Numbered from the stretch's first letter, positions 23,335-33,695 are shown. The stretch: DNA of 64,000 bases from Cryptomeria japonica (GCF_030272615.1 NC_081414.1:659506292-659570291); one strand, 5' to 3'. The notes: generated by a model not told the origin, from the letters alone. Program-made: numbers and translations.

Positions 23335-24643
23335 CCCCTTCCTCCTCTCCTCCATCCTCCTCATCATCTCCATAGTGACATCCCTCTCCCGTATCAAGAT
23401 CATTATCGCCAACCTGATCATCTATGCCCTCCTCAAATGTATCAGGTCCCTCCTCATCTCTCGTCTGTCTCCATGGTTTAGGATTCCCTCTAAGATAGTC
23501 TGCTGGAAAGATGGCTCCAGAGTATGTCCTCCCCCACCATGTGATGTACCGTCGGTGCGCACCCACATCATCTCTATAATCTATCATGATATCTTGATCT
23601 GATCAATCTGAATCCATGATGTCAATCTCATTTCTCGTAGGCCTCAGAATAGCTCCCGGCCTAGGAATCACAGATGAGTGTCAGATGTAGACGTGCACAT
23701 CAGTAGGAACACATTGCTGGAACCCAAACTAGTGCAAATCTTGGTCAAAGTAGAAGGGAATGACTATGTGACTATACTATCCCTCCAGTAGATAGTTCCT
23801 CTGCATGCAAAATAACTACCTGTGTATCCCTGCCCACATATACATCCTGAGGTAAGGTATGCATATGATCATACCCAGTGTCAATCTATCCAGACTTAAT
23901 CTGTAATGCAGTAGATCCTCGAACCGCCACTCACACGTAAGTGGATAAGCAAATACCCTAGGCTACTCTGGAACTAAGTCCATAGGGAATCCAATAGGCC
24001 TAGTGCATGTAATATGCTAAAAAATCCACACCTGTAGTCGTGTGTAGGTCATCAAACTGCACCCCTGTCCAAATACATACTCTCCAAGGTCATGATAGAG
24101 ATGTGCAAGCATGCTCTGACCCTAAGAGTATACTCTCCGATGTATCTCCATGGCCCTAATTATGTAGGTGAGACCTCCATGCATGTGGGTGTCACGCCCA
24201 TTAGGGCACATGGCTAATGCAATGGTAGTGATCATGAGCTACCTCACCAGTGGAACCTTGCTGGTAGGGTGTATGATCCAACTAACCATGATGCAGCCCC
24301 TCGTCTCACTAGGAATCAATCTCCCTACGTAGTAGACTTTCTCCCTCCTGTATTCGGTAGCAGAGTGATTGACTTGATATCTGACAGTCTCTCCCTTGAT
24401 GGGAAGGTATGGAATACGATATACATCCTCAAGGGTAACCGCCATCTCCCCCATAGGTAGGAGGAATGTCGAGGTATCTACATCCCACCTCTCCATTAAT
24501 GCCATGAGCATCACAAAATGAAACTTGATGCCAAGCATAGTCATCACATACCACAAGCCTACAACATGCATCAACTATCTCTCCTCTAGGGTAAGCCTCG
24601 AAATCTGACCTTGAAGGCTCTAGAAGGTGTGACTAGTAGTGTA
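23335..24643 (-). pseudogene. PMD (MAIN-like) gene of element B, main exon
   Basis: This is a plant mobile domain protein on the strand opposite to B's pol. From 24643 downward it reads SLQGQISRLTLEERQLMHVV, then HFVMLMALMERWDVDTSTFL, LPMGEMAVTLEDVYRIPYLP and IKGETVRYQ, which is the classic PMD core. In the same frame follow YIIRAMEIHRRVYS, QSMLAHLYHDLGEYVFGQGC and SLMTYTRLQVWIF. The C-terminal part has WWGRTYSGAIFPADYLRG and an acidic tract (DDEEDGGEEEGDE) where E inserted. About ten stops but no clear frameshift break it. PMDs occur in the host proteins MAIN and MAIL and are known from plant transposable elements. The assignment of this gene to B rests on position and on the parallel in C. 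Confidence 0.85.
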
Positions 24644-25020
24644 CTCATGAATGTATGGAAGAATTTACAAATTGAAATATCAAATTATCAGTAATCCATT
24701 ATCAATCGTAATCATCCAAAATAAAGACATCATAAATATATTCTATCAGGTTGATGCCTAATCCCATGCACCCTTTGGCTGGCCTCAATAGGGACCAGGG
24801 CACCCTAAGTGAACCAGGGCGCCCAGGTGGGACCGGGGTGCCCATAGAGGACCAGGGTGCCCTCATGGGACCAAGGCGCCCATGGAGGCCCATGGTGTCC
24901 TAGGAGACCATGGTGCCTAAACAGGGGGCATGATCATGATCTTGGTGATGACATCATTCAACATCAAATTCAGTACAAAAATAAAAAAGTCAAAGACGAG
25001 TCTATGACAAGTCAACTCAC
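24644..25020 (-). other. Intron 1 of the B PMD gene
   Basis: The donor reads GATGAG/GTGAGTTG at 25020 and the proposed acceptor is CATTCATGAG at 24644. Both exons are then in phase 0, as in the C gene. The acceptor lacks a strong pyrimidine tract, so the 3' edge is uncertain. The intron holds the GC-rich array at 24780-24935 in an AT-rich setting. Confidence 0.5.
24780..24935. repeat. GACCAAGGTGCC unit array in B PMD intron
   Basis: Seven units of about 20-22 bases lie in tandem. Their cores on the plus strand are GGACCAGGGCACC-like, AACCAGGGCGCC, GACCGGGGTGCC, GACCAGGGTGCC, GACCAAGGCGCC, CCCATGGTGTC and GACCATGGTGCC. Several contain GGCGCC or ACCATGGT palindromes. The motif is the reverse complement of the 7721-7922 units. 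The reading frames here (24702-24893 minus and 24857-25129 plus) come from the repeat and are not genes. Confidence 0.8.
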
Positions 25021-25068
25021 CTCATCCAAGGGTTGGTCGGCGAGTACGGACCGACGTAAGATGTCCAT
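25021..25068 (-). pseudogene. Exon 1 of the B PMD gene
   Basis: An ATG at 25068 opens 16 codons (MDILRRSVLADQPLDE) that end exactly at the donor GTGAGT. C's exon 1 is likewise short, phase 0 and separated from the PMD exon by an intron with an array. Similarity between the two exon-1 peptides is weak, so this exon is a proposal from position and splice signal. Confidence 0.45.
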
Positions 25069-25177
25069 CCACGTAGGTTACTCAGGTCATCATCAAGGCA
25101 TGTTGGCGAATAAGTGGGATCCTCTATAGTGAATAGTGTTGAAAAGTCAAAAGTGACAAATGAAGGTGTCACTTTCA

Positions 25178-25184
25178 TATTTAT
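25178..25184 (-). promoter_or_regulatory. Candidate TATA box of the B PMD gene
   Basis: The minus strand reads CTCATAAATATGAAAG, about 110 bases before the proposed ATG. C's PMD gene has a clearer TATA box at the same relative place. In this AT-rich setting the match alone is weak. Confidence 0.35.
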
Positions 25185-25189
25185 GAGGT

Positions 25190-25639
25190 ATGCACTTTTT
25201 CATTTTTATGATTTTAATTTATAAACCCTAATTTATGCACTGTTTCTTCAATCTATCATATCTTGAGCTAGAGAGCTCTGATTTTTGCACCCTCAGTGGC
25301 ATTGGAATCGGAAATTATCCCTCTCACTCCACATTGGTTCCATAAATTGCTTGGATGCACAACCAAGCCTTGTTGTGAACATGTGTACAATATGGAGTTT
25401 GCACATATAGATAGCATGTGTGTACAATATGGAGTCTGCACATGCAAAAAGGCCAACTGCCTAGAGCTCACTGCTCAATCACAAAATGGGAGTCACACAG
25501 ACTACAATTGGATGGTTAAATCCAATGATAATGTACTACTTAAAATAGCATCTTCATATGCTAGATTCAGTATCAATTTTGCTTTGATATGCCTTCTTCA
25601 AACCTTCCTTCAATCTTGAATGATGTCTGCGTGTATAAC
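25190..25639. other. No gene seen; possible decayed B LTR start
   Basis: AT-rich sequence holds a near-duplicate pair (GTACAATATGGAGTTTGCAC at 25384 and GTACAATATGGAGTCTGCAC at 25424). The string TTATAAACCCTAATTTATG resembles part of the B LTR, so this may be the diverged start of B's 3' LTR. I could not align it further. Confidence 0.3.
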
Positions 25640-26173
25640 TCTGCTTATTTTTGCATATACCTTATTCACACTTACTTAAATTCCCATATCAATCTCACAA
25701 ATGAGATCTTACATTTATACCATGAAAAAAAACCAATTGAGTAGGTCGGCTCACTAAAGATATTACAATAAAATCATTTAAAAATGAATCAATATCCGAT
25801 GCATCATGTCAGCTCAATGCATTTACAATAATAACAAATCATCTTCATAATGTGTCGTGCTGATCTGGAATAGATATGATTGCCAGTGCATAACCTGGAC
25901 CTATTTGCCAGTAACAACAAATATGCAAACCCAATTAGATCAATAACCAAATAGCCATAAAAAAGTGTCCAAACAATGTCTTCGACATAACCAAGTAATC
26001 TTCAAGTCATTCCAAGTGTCGGTGAACAATATAACTGCCAGTGAACCAAATACCGGTGACAATGCATAAGTCACTAACTTGTTGGTGAACATAATCAAGA
26101 GTCTCCTAGTGCTGATAAGTGTTGACAAGTGTTGACATCAATGACAAAACCATATCAACATATCAAAAATACC
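25640..26173 (-). repeat. LTR fragment of another family
   Basis: Read on the minus strand from 26173 it begins TGTTGGTATTTTTGATATG and continues GGTTTTGTCATTGATGTC, a common kind of LTR start in plant retrotransposons. The inner part has scattered CCGGTG motifs. No partner LTR or coding region is found; the lower limit is a guess. Confidence 0.45.
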
Positions 26174-26182
26174 AACATATGT

Positions 26183-26637
26183 TGGCCTAAAGATGAAATT
26201 AAGATCTAGGGTTTCATACCTAAGAGCTCTCTTTCTTCATTTGAAGAGGTCTTCATCTAAGAATCTAAGAGCAAGTTTTTGGAGCATAAAGAACCTTCTT
26301 TGTAGTGAAAGAGTAGATCTCTGAAGTATCCAAAAATGTTAAACATTCATCCATCAAACATTCATCAAGCATCATTTCATCGATTGGGGGATTTTAGAGA
26401 TATAAAAAAGCAATAGGAGATCACCGACTGAAGACTGGCTTGTACCTCTCCCTTGGGGTTCGATATGGTTTCATGTTGTTTTCATGTTTTTGTATAAGCT
26501 TCATATTGATTCATATTCATGCTTTAGATCACTTAGCATCATGGATTTAGAGCATTTACTTTGTCAATTATAAGCAGTTAGGGTTTACTCTTTAGGGTTG
26601 CTCTAGATTGTTTGCTTTTATTTTAGGATCTTAGTAC
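26183..26637 (+). repeat. 3' LTR fragment of element B
   Basis: This matches 7062-7497 closely (ATTAAGATCTAGGGTTTC, ATAGGAGATCACCGACTGAA, AGCATTTACTTTGTCAATTA) in the same orientation. It lacks the first 480 or so bases of the LTR and stops at GGATCTT, where foreign sequence begins. A short in-block duplication, CATTCATC, lies near 26345. Confidence 0.9.
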
Positions 26638-26745
26638 TATTTGATTTAGGTGCTTCTGATTCCTTTATATTTTCCTCCATTATGGAGCGGTGTGGGCTCG
26701 TGTCTGATAGACATGCAGATAGATGGCAAGTTGAGTTGGCTACTA
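26638..26745 (+). pseudogene. Protease fragment at a mosaic joint
   Basis: Thirty-odd codons encode a retropepsin start: VLFDLGASDSFIFSSIMERC, then GLVSDRHADRWQVELATSF. The active-site triplet reads DLG where DSG or DTG is normal. The type is that of chromoviruses such as element A, but the strand is opposite to A. It is wedged between two copies of the B LTR string GGGTTTACTCTTTAGGGTTG (26579 and 26753). Confidence 0.7.
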
Positions 26746-26790
26746 GTTTTTGGGTTTACTCTTTAGGGTTGCTCTAGATTGTTTGCCCTA
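26746..26790 (+). repeat. Repeated B LTR segment
   Basis: Thirty-five bases from GGGTTTACTCTTTAGGGTTG to ATTGTTTGC duplicate 26579-26613. Such a repeat beside the inserted protease piece suggests template switching during reverse transcription or repair. Confidence 0.75.
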
Positions 26791-26794
26791 AGAA

Positions 26795-27208
26795 TTAAAG
26801 AAATTATTCCAGAAAATAACAGTCAAGAAGTGTGGATCAGCAAGAAAGTCGACCACATGCCAAAGAACATCAGACAAGACCCCAAATAGATCCACATGCC
26901 AAGAAACCTCTCTGGAAATGAAGGAAGACCAATCGGTAAGCACAAGAATTGTCCCAGAACTCAGAAACAGTCAACCGAGAGCGATAACTAACTGGAAAGG
27001 AATCAACATGGATTGAAAATTTGGAATTAAGCACATGAACTAGCCTGTAAACTAAAAATAAAATCTACAATTAAAAGCAAGCAACTACCGACACCTACAG
27101 GCAGGAACACAAAAGATTGCACACTCTACTAAACAAGAACTAAACTGAAAGGAAATATATTTTGGTTGATGCAAGATCACTCATAGACCAAGGATGCTCC
27201 TTACCTGG
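26795..27208 (-). repeat. Inverted half of the D LTR
   Basis: The sequence matches the reverse complement of 29187-29560. For example ACTCATAGACCAAGGATGCT faces CATCCTTGGTCTATGAGCGA, and CTAAACTGAAAGGAAATATA faces ATATTTCCTTTCAGTTTAG. So the first half of the LTR lies inverted against the right LTR, while 27211-27752 is in direct orientation. Confidence 0.75.
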
Positions 27209-27210
27209 AC

Positions 27211-27752
27211 CTATTTGCATTGGTGATCTACTGGATCCCCTTCCGTAGCTTGCGGAGCCCAAAGCGTTGATTCTGATGTTCCTTAGTGTGTGGCCGACCT
27301 TTTCATGTGATCTAAATTTCATCCTTTGGGTTTTCTAGAAGAATTTCTTTGGCGGAGGTTGACCTTGTTGATTTTGCATGTTAGGTCTTGTTCTTCGGGT
27401 TTTGATCCCTTTTTGGGCCAATTGGATCCTCTTGGATCATATAAATCATTGTAATAGAGCATTAGAATGTAATCAAGAAGTAATCAAGAAGTTAGACTGA
27501 GCATAGAAGATATATCTTAAGATTTGAGGTCTTGGTTGTGACCTATTTTGTATTTTGAGCATGTTCTAGTAGGCCCGTGAGCTGGTTTCTGTAACCCAGT
27601 TGTTACCGGTTGGTTGTAATCAGTTTTCATAATATAATTCAATTTGTTATGCATTGCTTCCATCATGTCCTTGTGTTTCCATTGCATTTACTCTTGCTGA
27701 CTAGTCTGGACTGATCTCTCTGAGGTCCCTTCTAGCCGGTGACTGCTTCAAG
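27211..27752 (+). repeat. Second half of the left D LTR
   Basis: It resembles 29530-29983 in direct orientation: GTGTGGCCGACCTTTTCATG against CATGTGGCCGACCTTCCTGT, and a shared ACCGGTTGGTTG. The end GACTGCTTCA compares with GTTGCATCA of the right LTR. Divergence is high, so limits are approximate. Confidence 0.55.
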
Positions 27753-28330
27753 GAGACAGATGGTTGCAAGATTGAAGGTCAAGTTCATACCGAGAGACTA
27801 TGAGTTGGAATTGTTTAAGAAATTGCAAAACCTGAAATAGAGAAACATGACTGTAAAAGAGTACACTGAGGAATCGTACAAGGTGATGATTAGATCTAGA
27901 CATGGAGAGATGGATAGAGAAAAGGTGGCATGATACATAATGGACTTGCATTTAACATTCAGGATGAGATGAGTATGTTGAGGGTTTCCATAGTTGAAGA
28001 AGTTTACCATTATGATTTGAAGGCTGAGGAGAAGGTGAGAATAAGACAACCAAATAACCCTAGAGGGAAGGAGAGATTCGAGGGGCAGATAAGTACAAAG
28101 AAGCAGAATGTTGAAGAAGAATCAAAACCTAAGTGGAGTAAATAACCGAAACAAAAAACATAGAGGAAAAGCAGTGGCGGTACCAATAGAGAATTTAACG
28201 GCAAATGTTTCAAGTGTGGAGAAACCGGGCATAGTTTTTATGAATGTAAGCAGGGAATCACAAGAAGTTGTGTGGCAAATGAGGAATTGAAAGGTGAAGT
28301 TACCTAAACTAATTGTACATCGCAGCAAGG
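27753..28330 (+). pseudogene. Element D gag, C-terminal part
   Basis: In frame pieces are MIHNGLAFNIQDEMSMLRVS, then EEVYHYDLKAEEKVRIRQPN, a basic linker, and an intact CCHC zinc knuckle at about 28200-28250 (KCFKCGETGHSFYECK). The knuckle binds RNA during packaging. Frameshifts and stops precede it, and most of the capsid is missing. Confidence 0.75.
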
Positions 28331-28340
28331 AGAATCCCTT

Positions 28341-28972
28341 ATGTTTAGAAGAGTCATGATGGAGCAGAGTAGTGAAGATACCAGATCTACTAAGAGAAAG
28401 AGTCTTTTTTGGACTGTGTGCAAATCAGGTGGTAAGTGTTGCAAGGTTATTGTGGATAGTGGAAGTACTAATAATTTGGTATCTGAAGAGATGGTAGTGA
28501 AGCTTGGGTTGAAGAGGTTTGAGCATCCTTTTCCTTACAAAGTAAGTTGGTTACAAGATGATCAAAAGTAAGAAGTAAAGGAACAATGTTTGTGAATTTA
28601 ATTATTGGGCCTTTTAAGGATGAGGTCTTGTGTGATGTTGTATCTATGAGTGCTTGTCATGTCTTGTTGGGAAGACCTTGGCAGTTTGATAGAGGATCTA
28701 TTTATTATTGTAGAAGAAACCTAATCACTACTGAGAAAGATGGGAAAAAGTTCACATTGACTTCTTTGAAGGAAAAAGAGGAGGCGAAGAATCAGAGTCT
28801 TGAGAAAAGTTACAATACTGAGAAACCAGTTGCAGAGGTTATACTGGAAGATGGTATGAGTCTACAGAAGGATCTAATAGATAAGCCTAATGGTCAAATA
28901 GAATTGGATGATAGAAAGCTTATGCTGACAAACCGGATGAGGTCTTGTGGTAGAAACAAATCAAATTTGTAG
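28341..28972 (+). pseudogene. Element D protease region
   Basis: The active site reads KVIVDSGSTNNLVSEEMVVK at about 28440-28500. After a stop at 28569 the second half continues in another frame (CDVVSMSACHVLLGRPWQFD). The linker that would lead to the RT (EKPVAEVILEDGM) is followed directly by unrelated sequence, so the RT is gone. Confidence 0.8.
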
Positions 28973-29186
28973 AAGAAATAGAGTAGTAAGCAGAGATAAT
29001 GTGCAGACCTAAAGCAAAGAGAGTTAGGGGTTAGAGAATCTGGTTGAGGTCCTAGAGGAACTAAAGAAGAGGTTTGCAAATAAGGAAGATGTTTGGATTA
29101 GAAATGAGCATGGGGTCTTTATCTTGAATCCTTTTCGATGTTCATGATTTGCCTCTCATGGAACATCTCTTTCTACCTAGGGTGTC
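28973..29186 (+). other. Remnant of D's 3' internal end
   Basis: A short sequence with pieces such as FANKEDVWIRNEHGVFILNP in one frame runs up to the LTR. It may be the tail of pol after a deletion of about 3 kb. I do not recognise a domain. Confidence 0.4.
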
Positions 29187-29983
29187 TGATGCAGGAGCAT
29201 CCTTGGTCTATGAGCGATCTTGCATCAATGAAAAATATTTCCTTTCAGTTTAGTTCTTGTTCAGTTCAGTGTGCAGTTTTTTGTGTTCCTGCCGGTAGGT
29301 ACCAGTAGTTTCTTTCTTTTCATTGCAGATCCTATTTTCCGTTTCCAGGTTGGTTCATGTGCTTAATTCCAAATTTTTAATCCATTTGGATTCTTTTCCG
29401 GCTAGTTATCGCTCCTGGTTGACTGTTTCTGCGCTCTAGGATAGTTCTTGTGCTTATCGGTTGGTCTTCCTTCACCGAAGCAATTTCTTGGCATGTGGAT
29501 CTATTTGGGGTCTTTTCCTAAGTTCTTTGGCATGTGGCCGACCTTCCTGTTGATCTACACTTCTTGGTTGTTAGTTTTCGGAAGAACTTCTTTCATTCTT
29601 AAGGCCAACCTACTTACACGTTTCATTTTTCCTGTATTGGTAAATGTAATCTTTTGTGGCTGACCCAAATATTTTACAAAGGGTATATATACGGTATTAT
29701 GTAATCATTTGTGGGGGAGAGAAAGTAGAAATCAAAATAGGGATTGAGATTCATGATTAGTGATCCGGTTGATTCTGAGAGTCCCAAATGGATTGTATCT
29801 GGCTTGTAGCATGCATGTAATTGGTTGACTACTGGATGTTCTATGATGATAACCGGTTGGTTGCCGAAGGTTCTAAGACAATAATATGATCTATTTTTGT
29901 AATCTTGTTGCTTTTGTTGTATTACTCTTGCTGCATAAGCCGATCAATTCTCTTTTGAGGGTTTACCGGTTTTGGTTGCATCA
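29187..29983 (+). repeat. Right LTR of element D
   Basis: This 797-bp LTR has inverted ends TGATGCA...TGCATCA. It contains a TATA-like box (GGGTATATATACGG near 29681) and repeated ACCGGTT motifs. Confidence 0.75.
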
Positions 29984-30765
29984 TAAATGTTCTACCAACA
30001 TTGCCTCATCATTACCAATATTGACATACTGTTTGAGCTGATAGAATTTATTCTCATATTGGTCAACAGTCATGCCCAATTGGTGTAGCTCATGAAACTA
30101 ATCCGCGTGACACTCTTTCCACTGCACCGAGAGAAATTGAGCTCTGAACCTCTCTAAAAACAACTCCCATGACACTGTACCAATGTCCACACTGATCCTC
30201 TACTCGTCCAACCTCTACCAACTAGAAGCAAAATTCCTGAGATGCATAATAGCGTACCTCACCTTGGTGTTACTACCATATGGATGCATGGCGAAACACC
30301 TATCCAAGTCTATGAGCCAAGTCTCAGCCTCAAGTCCGCTGCCCAAACCATCAAAAGTAGGAGGATGAGATCTCAACAAATCCCTCATATGACCAATGGC
30401 TACTGCCTCCTGGTCCACTACAACCTCCTGGGAGACCTCTCTCTCTCTCTCTCCACATGATTTTGAAGGTGGGATTCCCCAAAATAAACATTTCCCTACT
30501 GCTCGGCCTTGGGTCTAGGACCAAGTCGAGCCAATACCTCCTGGAGCATCTACCACAACTCCTCCCTTTCGGGAACCTGTTGTGCAGTACGCTGCTCACT
30601 ATGCTGACTAACCTCTCTGTGCTCACTCTGGTGAATGGACTGAACCTGCTCAACACTCTCATGAGTAGGCTACAGTGAAAGACTTTGATAACCTGCATTA
30701 CAGCCATGACCCCTACCTCTACCACGGTCATGGTCGCGATCACAACCTTTACCTTTCCCAACCAT
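29984..30765 (-). pseudogene. Element A gag, N-terminal part
   Basis: The ATG at 30765 opens a basic Gly/Arg/His-rich start (VGKGKGCDRDHDRGRGRGHG). A helical linker follows (ESVEQVQSIHQSEHREVSQH). The capsid domain at 30215-30418 reads AIGHMRDLLRSHPPTFDGLG, then EAETWLIDLDRCFAMHPYGS and YAIMHLRNFASSW. It continues WELFLERFRAQFLSVQWKEC, GMTVDQYENKFYQL and NDEAMLVEHL until the D LTR cuts it at 29983. At least four stops interrupt it. It lies 140 bases after the PBS, as expected for gag. Confidence 0.88.
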
Positions 30766-30906
30766 AATCCTAACAATCAACACAAGAACACAAGTTTAGA
30801 TCTACAACAAGGATACTAACAAGGTAAACATAAGCACTAAGACTTAGCGATAAGTCTAATTAGATGGGCTCAATTTAAAACCAGAGTAACCAGTGTTGAA
30901 ACTTGA

Positions 30907-30918
30907 GATCTGATACCA
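30907..30918 (-). other. Primer-binding site of element A
   Basis: The minus strand reads TGGTATCAGATC, matching the initiator tRNA-Met complement TGGTATCAGAGC except for one base. The A LTR ends 2-5 bases upstream (GGGGTATTAATA). Confidence 0.85.
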
Positions 30919-30920
30919 AT

Positions 30921-32665
30921 ATTAATACCCCGCTAGGAAACCCCGAAGGGATTAAACTAAAACACTTGAAAAGAGAGTAAATATATATATTTTTTAAAAC
31001 TTTAATAAGTTAAATGATATATGAAGTTAACATTTCGTTTAGATTACACAACGAAAGACTTAACTTAATACCTAAAGGGTTTCCCAACATGGTTAACATG
31101 ATTTAAACTAACATTGCTTAGCACTAATTAATCCAATTAAGATGATTAAACATAAAACATAATTACATTTAACCAATGGTTAATTTATCCAATCGTATGA
31201 AATATTATTAACATGTCTAGGTTTCATTCATGAGGATTCTTTCCATTACATTACATTTGATATTCAAATAAAACATATGCATTAACATTTAATTTCCATT
31301 CATACATTTGTTTTGCATCATAATATCTAGAAATAACATTACATTTCACTAAACCACCAAGTCTCAGATAATCACATAATGTTTACAATTTACATCTTGC
31401 CATGAAGGCATACATATCAAATAATTACAACTGACCATATAAGGTCCATGATATACAAGGAATGATCCAAAATGACAAATAGGATCCAAATAGAAATACA
31501 AGATGCTCGAATCAAAAGAGCAACTGGAACACCTATGAAGCCAACTCCCGCGAGAAGAAACAAACACACCTGATGGAGAGTGGCACTACCACCCGACCAT
31601 GTGGCTCAAAAGATCCACCCCACCATGCTAAGAGATAGAAATAAGACCCACTAGCAACTTACAAGGTATGCACACACATGGCTGAAATACACCGAGAAAC
31701 TCACATAAAGCATAAACTCGCAGAACATGACTCCACAACAAAACTCCGGTGATACCAGCAAGGCTACACACTAGTGACCATAAGGGAAGAGTGTCATCAC
31801 ATAGCTTGGTATGGTTATCCTGGCAAGCCTCCTTAGGTCCCGACCCCCATCTTGGGTTATCTTGGTAACTTCTCCTGAACCCTCGGCCCCATCCAAGTCT
31901 CATGCAGACCCAAACAATCCTTTTGTGAGGACAAGGTTGTTGGTCTGCCATTCCAGGCCTTCCCATTGCATCCTGAGTTTGTACAAGCACTCAACCATGA
32001 GTAGGGTACAATTATCTTACTTAATGTTTTAGCTACCCAACCCCCCTAATATATTATTAGGTTATCACTTGCTTAACCAACTTTCGATGGGTTATCCTGC
32101 TAACCTGTTTGGGCGCGACCCCCACTCGAAAGCCACTCTTCCTTATGAAACTAAACAAAATATCTCAAAATAATTCCAAAGCCAAAGCACAAATGCCAAC
32201 CATACCCAAGGAGTTCAACACAACTAAACAATTCACTTGGTCACTCAAATCCGACCATCTAGGGTTAACCCACTAGATAATTCGGTCCACTCACGAGACA
32301 AGACTATTACAGAAAAACAACATAAAAAAGGTCTAAAATCACAAATGACTAAATTAACTTGCAATAAGACATATTTACGAAGCCAGTCATAAAAGATTAC
32401 AGAAAAACATCATTCATTCAAGAACAAATCTCATTGTTTTCCATCTAATTCGATTGACCAAGTTACTATAATTTTCTAAATTTGAGATAAAAATCATCTA
32501 CTATAATAATAATTTTCTCCAATTTCAATAATAACTTTAAATTAACATTCACTAATCATCTATTTAACATTTCAATACCACAATAGATAATTAAATCTTA
32601 AATTTGATTATCAACATCATAACTATATTCTTTTTCCAAAAAATTATGAATATATTATTATATTC
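30921..32665 (-). repeat. 5' LTR of A, inner part
   Basis: From 31489 to 32665 it matches the left LTR (1-164 and 1317-2350). The first 568 bases have no partner inside the window. Inverted ends TAATACCCC (here) and GGGGTACTACA (52806-52816) mark the LTR limits. It is cut at 32665 by element C. Confidence 0.85.
32661..32665. other. Target site duplication of C, left copy
   Basis: TATTC, repeated at 50867-50871. The uninterrupted A LTR shows the empty site near 2375 (TTATATTCATAT). Confidence 0.92.
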
Positions 32666-33695
32666 TGATGCTCTGCAAAATGGACAAGGTTAGTCTGAGA
32701 TAAATAACACAAGACACAAGAAAATCATTAGTGTTAATCAATCAAAAACTAATCTAAACAGGCATATCAAGAGAGATACTAAAAACATGAAAGCATATTT
32801 AACTAAAGAAGCAAATATGATGAGGCATCTCCAAATACCTCCTAACATGCCCTTAGTTCCTTCTCCCTTGTTCCTCTCCTCTCCAAGTTCCAAAATAGTG
32901 TAGCTCTCAGTAGCTTTTTGCACTATGGATGCTTATGGAGGTTTGAGATTGAAATATTGCTCTAAATGTAAATAAAGAAGCTAATATTGAGCTATTGATA
33001 CTAGAATGATTTATTTTAACCAAAATGACAATATAGGAGTTTGCTATGCTAAATGCTCTCTAAAATGCCTATAGGTTAAATGCATACAAGTTTTCAGGAT
33101 CTGGATTATGAAGAAATGGGCTCTATTTATAAGGAAAATGGAGCAATAGATGGTTGAGATTGAGTAATCTCAACAAGGGTCAGGATTGAATGATTTCAAA
33201 TCCATGTGAGGGCTTTCAACCCAATCTCAGGATGACAAGTGTCAATGTGAGATAGGTTGAGAGGGGAGGGAATAAGCATTAAATGCTTGATATGACCTTG
33301 GGAGTTAAAGTCAAGGCAAGTGGATTTGGTGGATGAGGGAAAATAGGATTTTATTAAAATAAAAATTCATTTATTTCAATAAATGTGTGCAAGTTGCATT
33401 TGTAGGAAAATGCAAGTGGGGGGGGGATAATGATTTAAATAAATGTTTTTATTTAATTTATTTAAAAGAGGAAAAGGGGATTTTAATTAAATAAATAGAT
33501 TTTATTTATTTAATTGATTGTGAATTTGATTTAATGAATTAATTAAATAAATTGAATAATTTATTTAATTAATAGAAGAATGTTTGGGAATGAATTAATT
33601 AAATATTAATTTAATTAATTGATGGCTAGTGGATTTTTAATCAAATAAATAACGAATATTTATTTAATTAAGCTGGATAGATTTGTGTGACTACA
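32666..33695 (-). repeat. 3' LTR of element C
   Basis: 1030 bp, from TGATGCTCTGC to GTGTGACTACA on the plus strand. It nearly matches 49480-50866 but lacks about 357 bases present there at 50131-50486. On the minus strand a TATAAATAG box lies at about 33123-33131. Confidence 0.95.

Larger units (their letters stand above)
26791..29983 (+). mobile_element. Element D, internally deleted and rearranged
   Basis: This is a plus-strand chromovirus remnant with a left LTR (rearranged, 26795-27752), a gag tail, a zinc knuckle, a protease, a short pol tail and a complete right LTR (29187-29983). RT, RNase H and integrase core are missing, so it is a deletion derivative. It is related to E by protease sequence (VIVDSGSTNNLVS against VIVDSGSTENIVS). 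The right LTR abuts A's gag directly. No clean target duplication was found. Confidence 0.75.

Noticed and set aside
24702-25129. Gly/Pro-rich frames on both strands
   Set aside because: They arise from the GACCAAGGTGCC array and its flank in the PMD intron.
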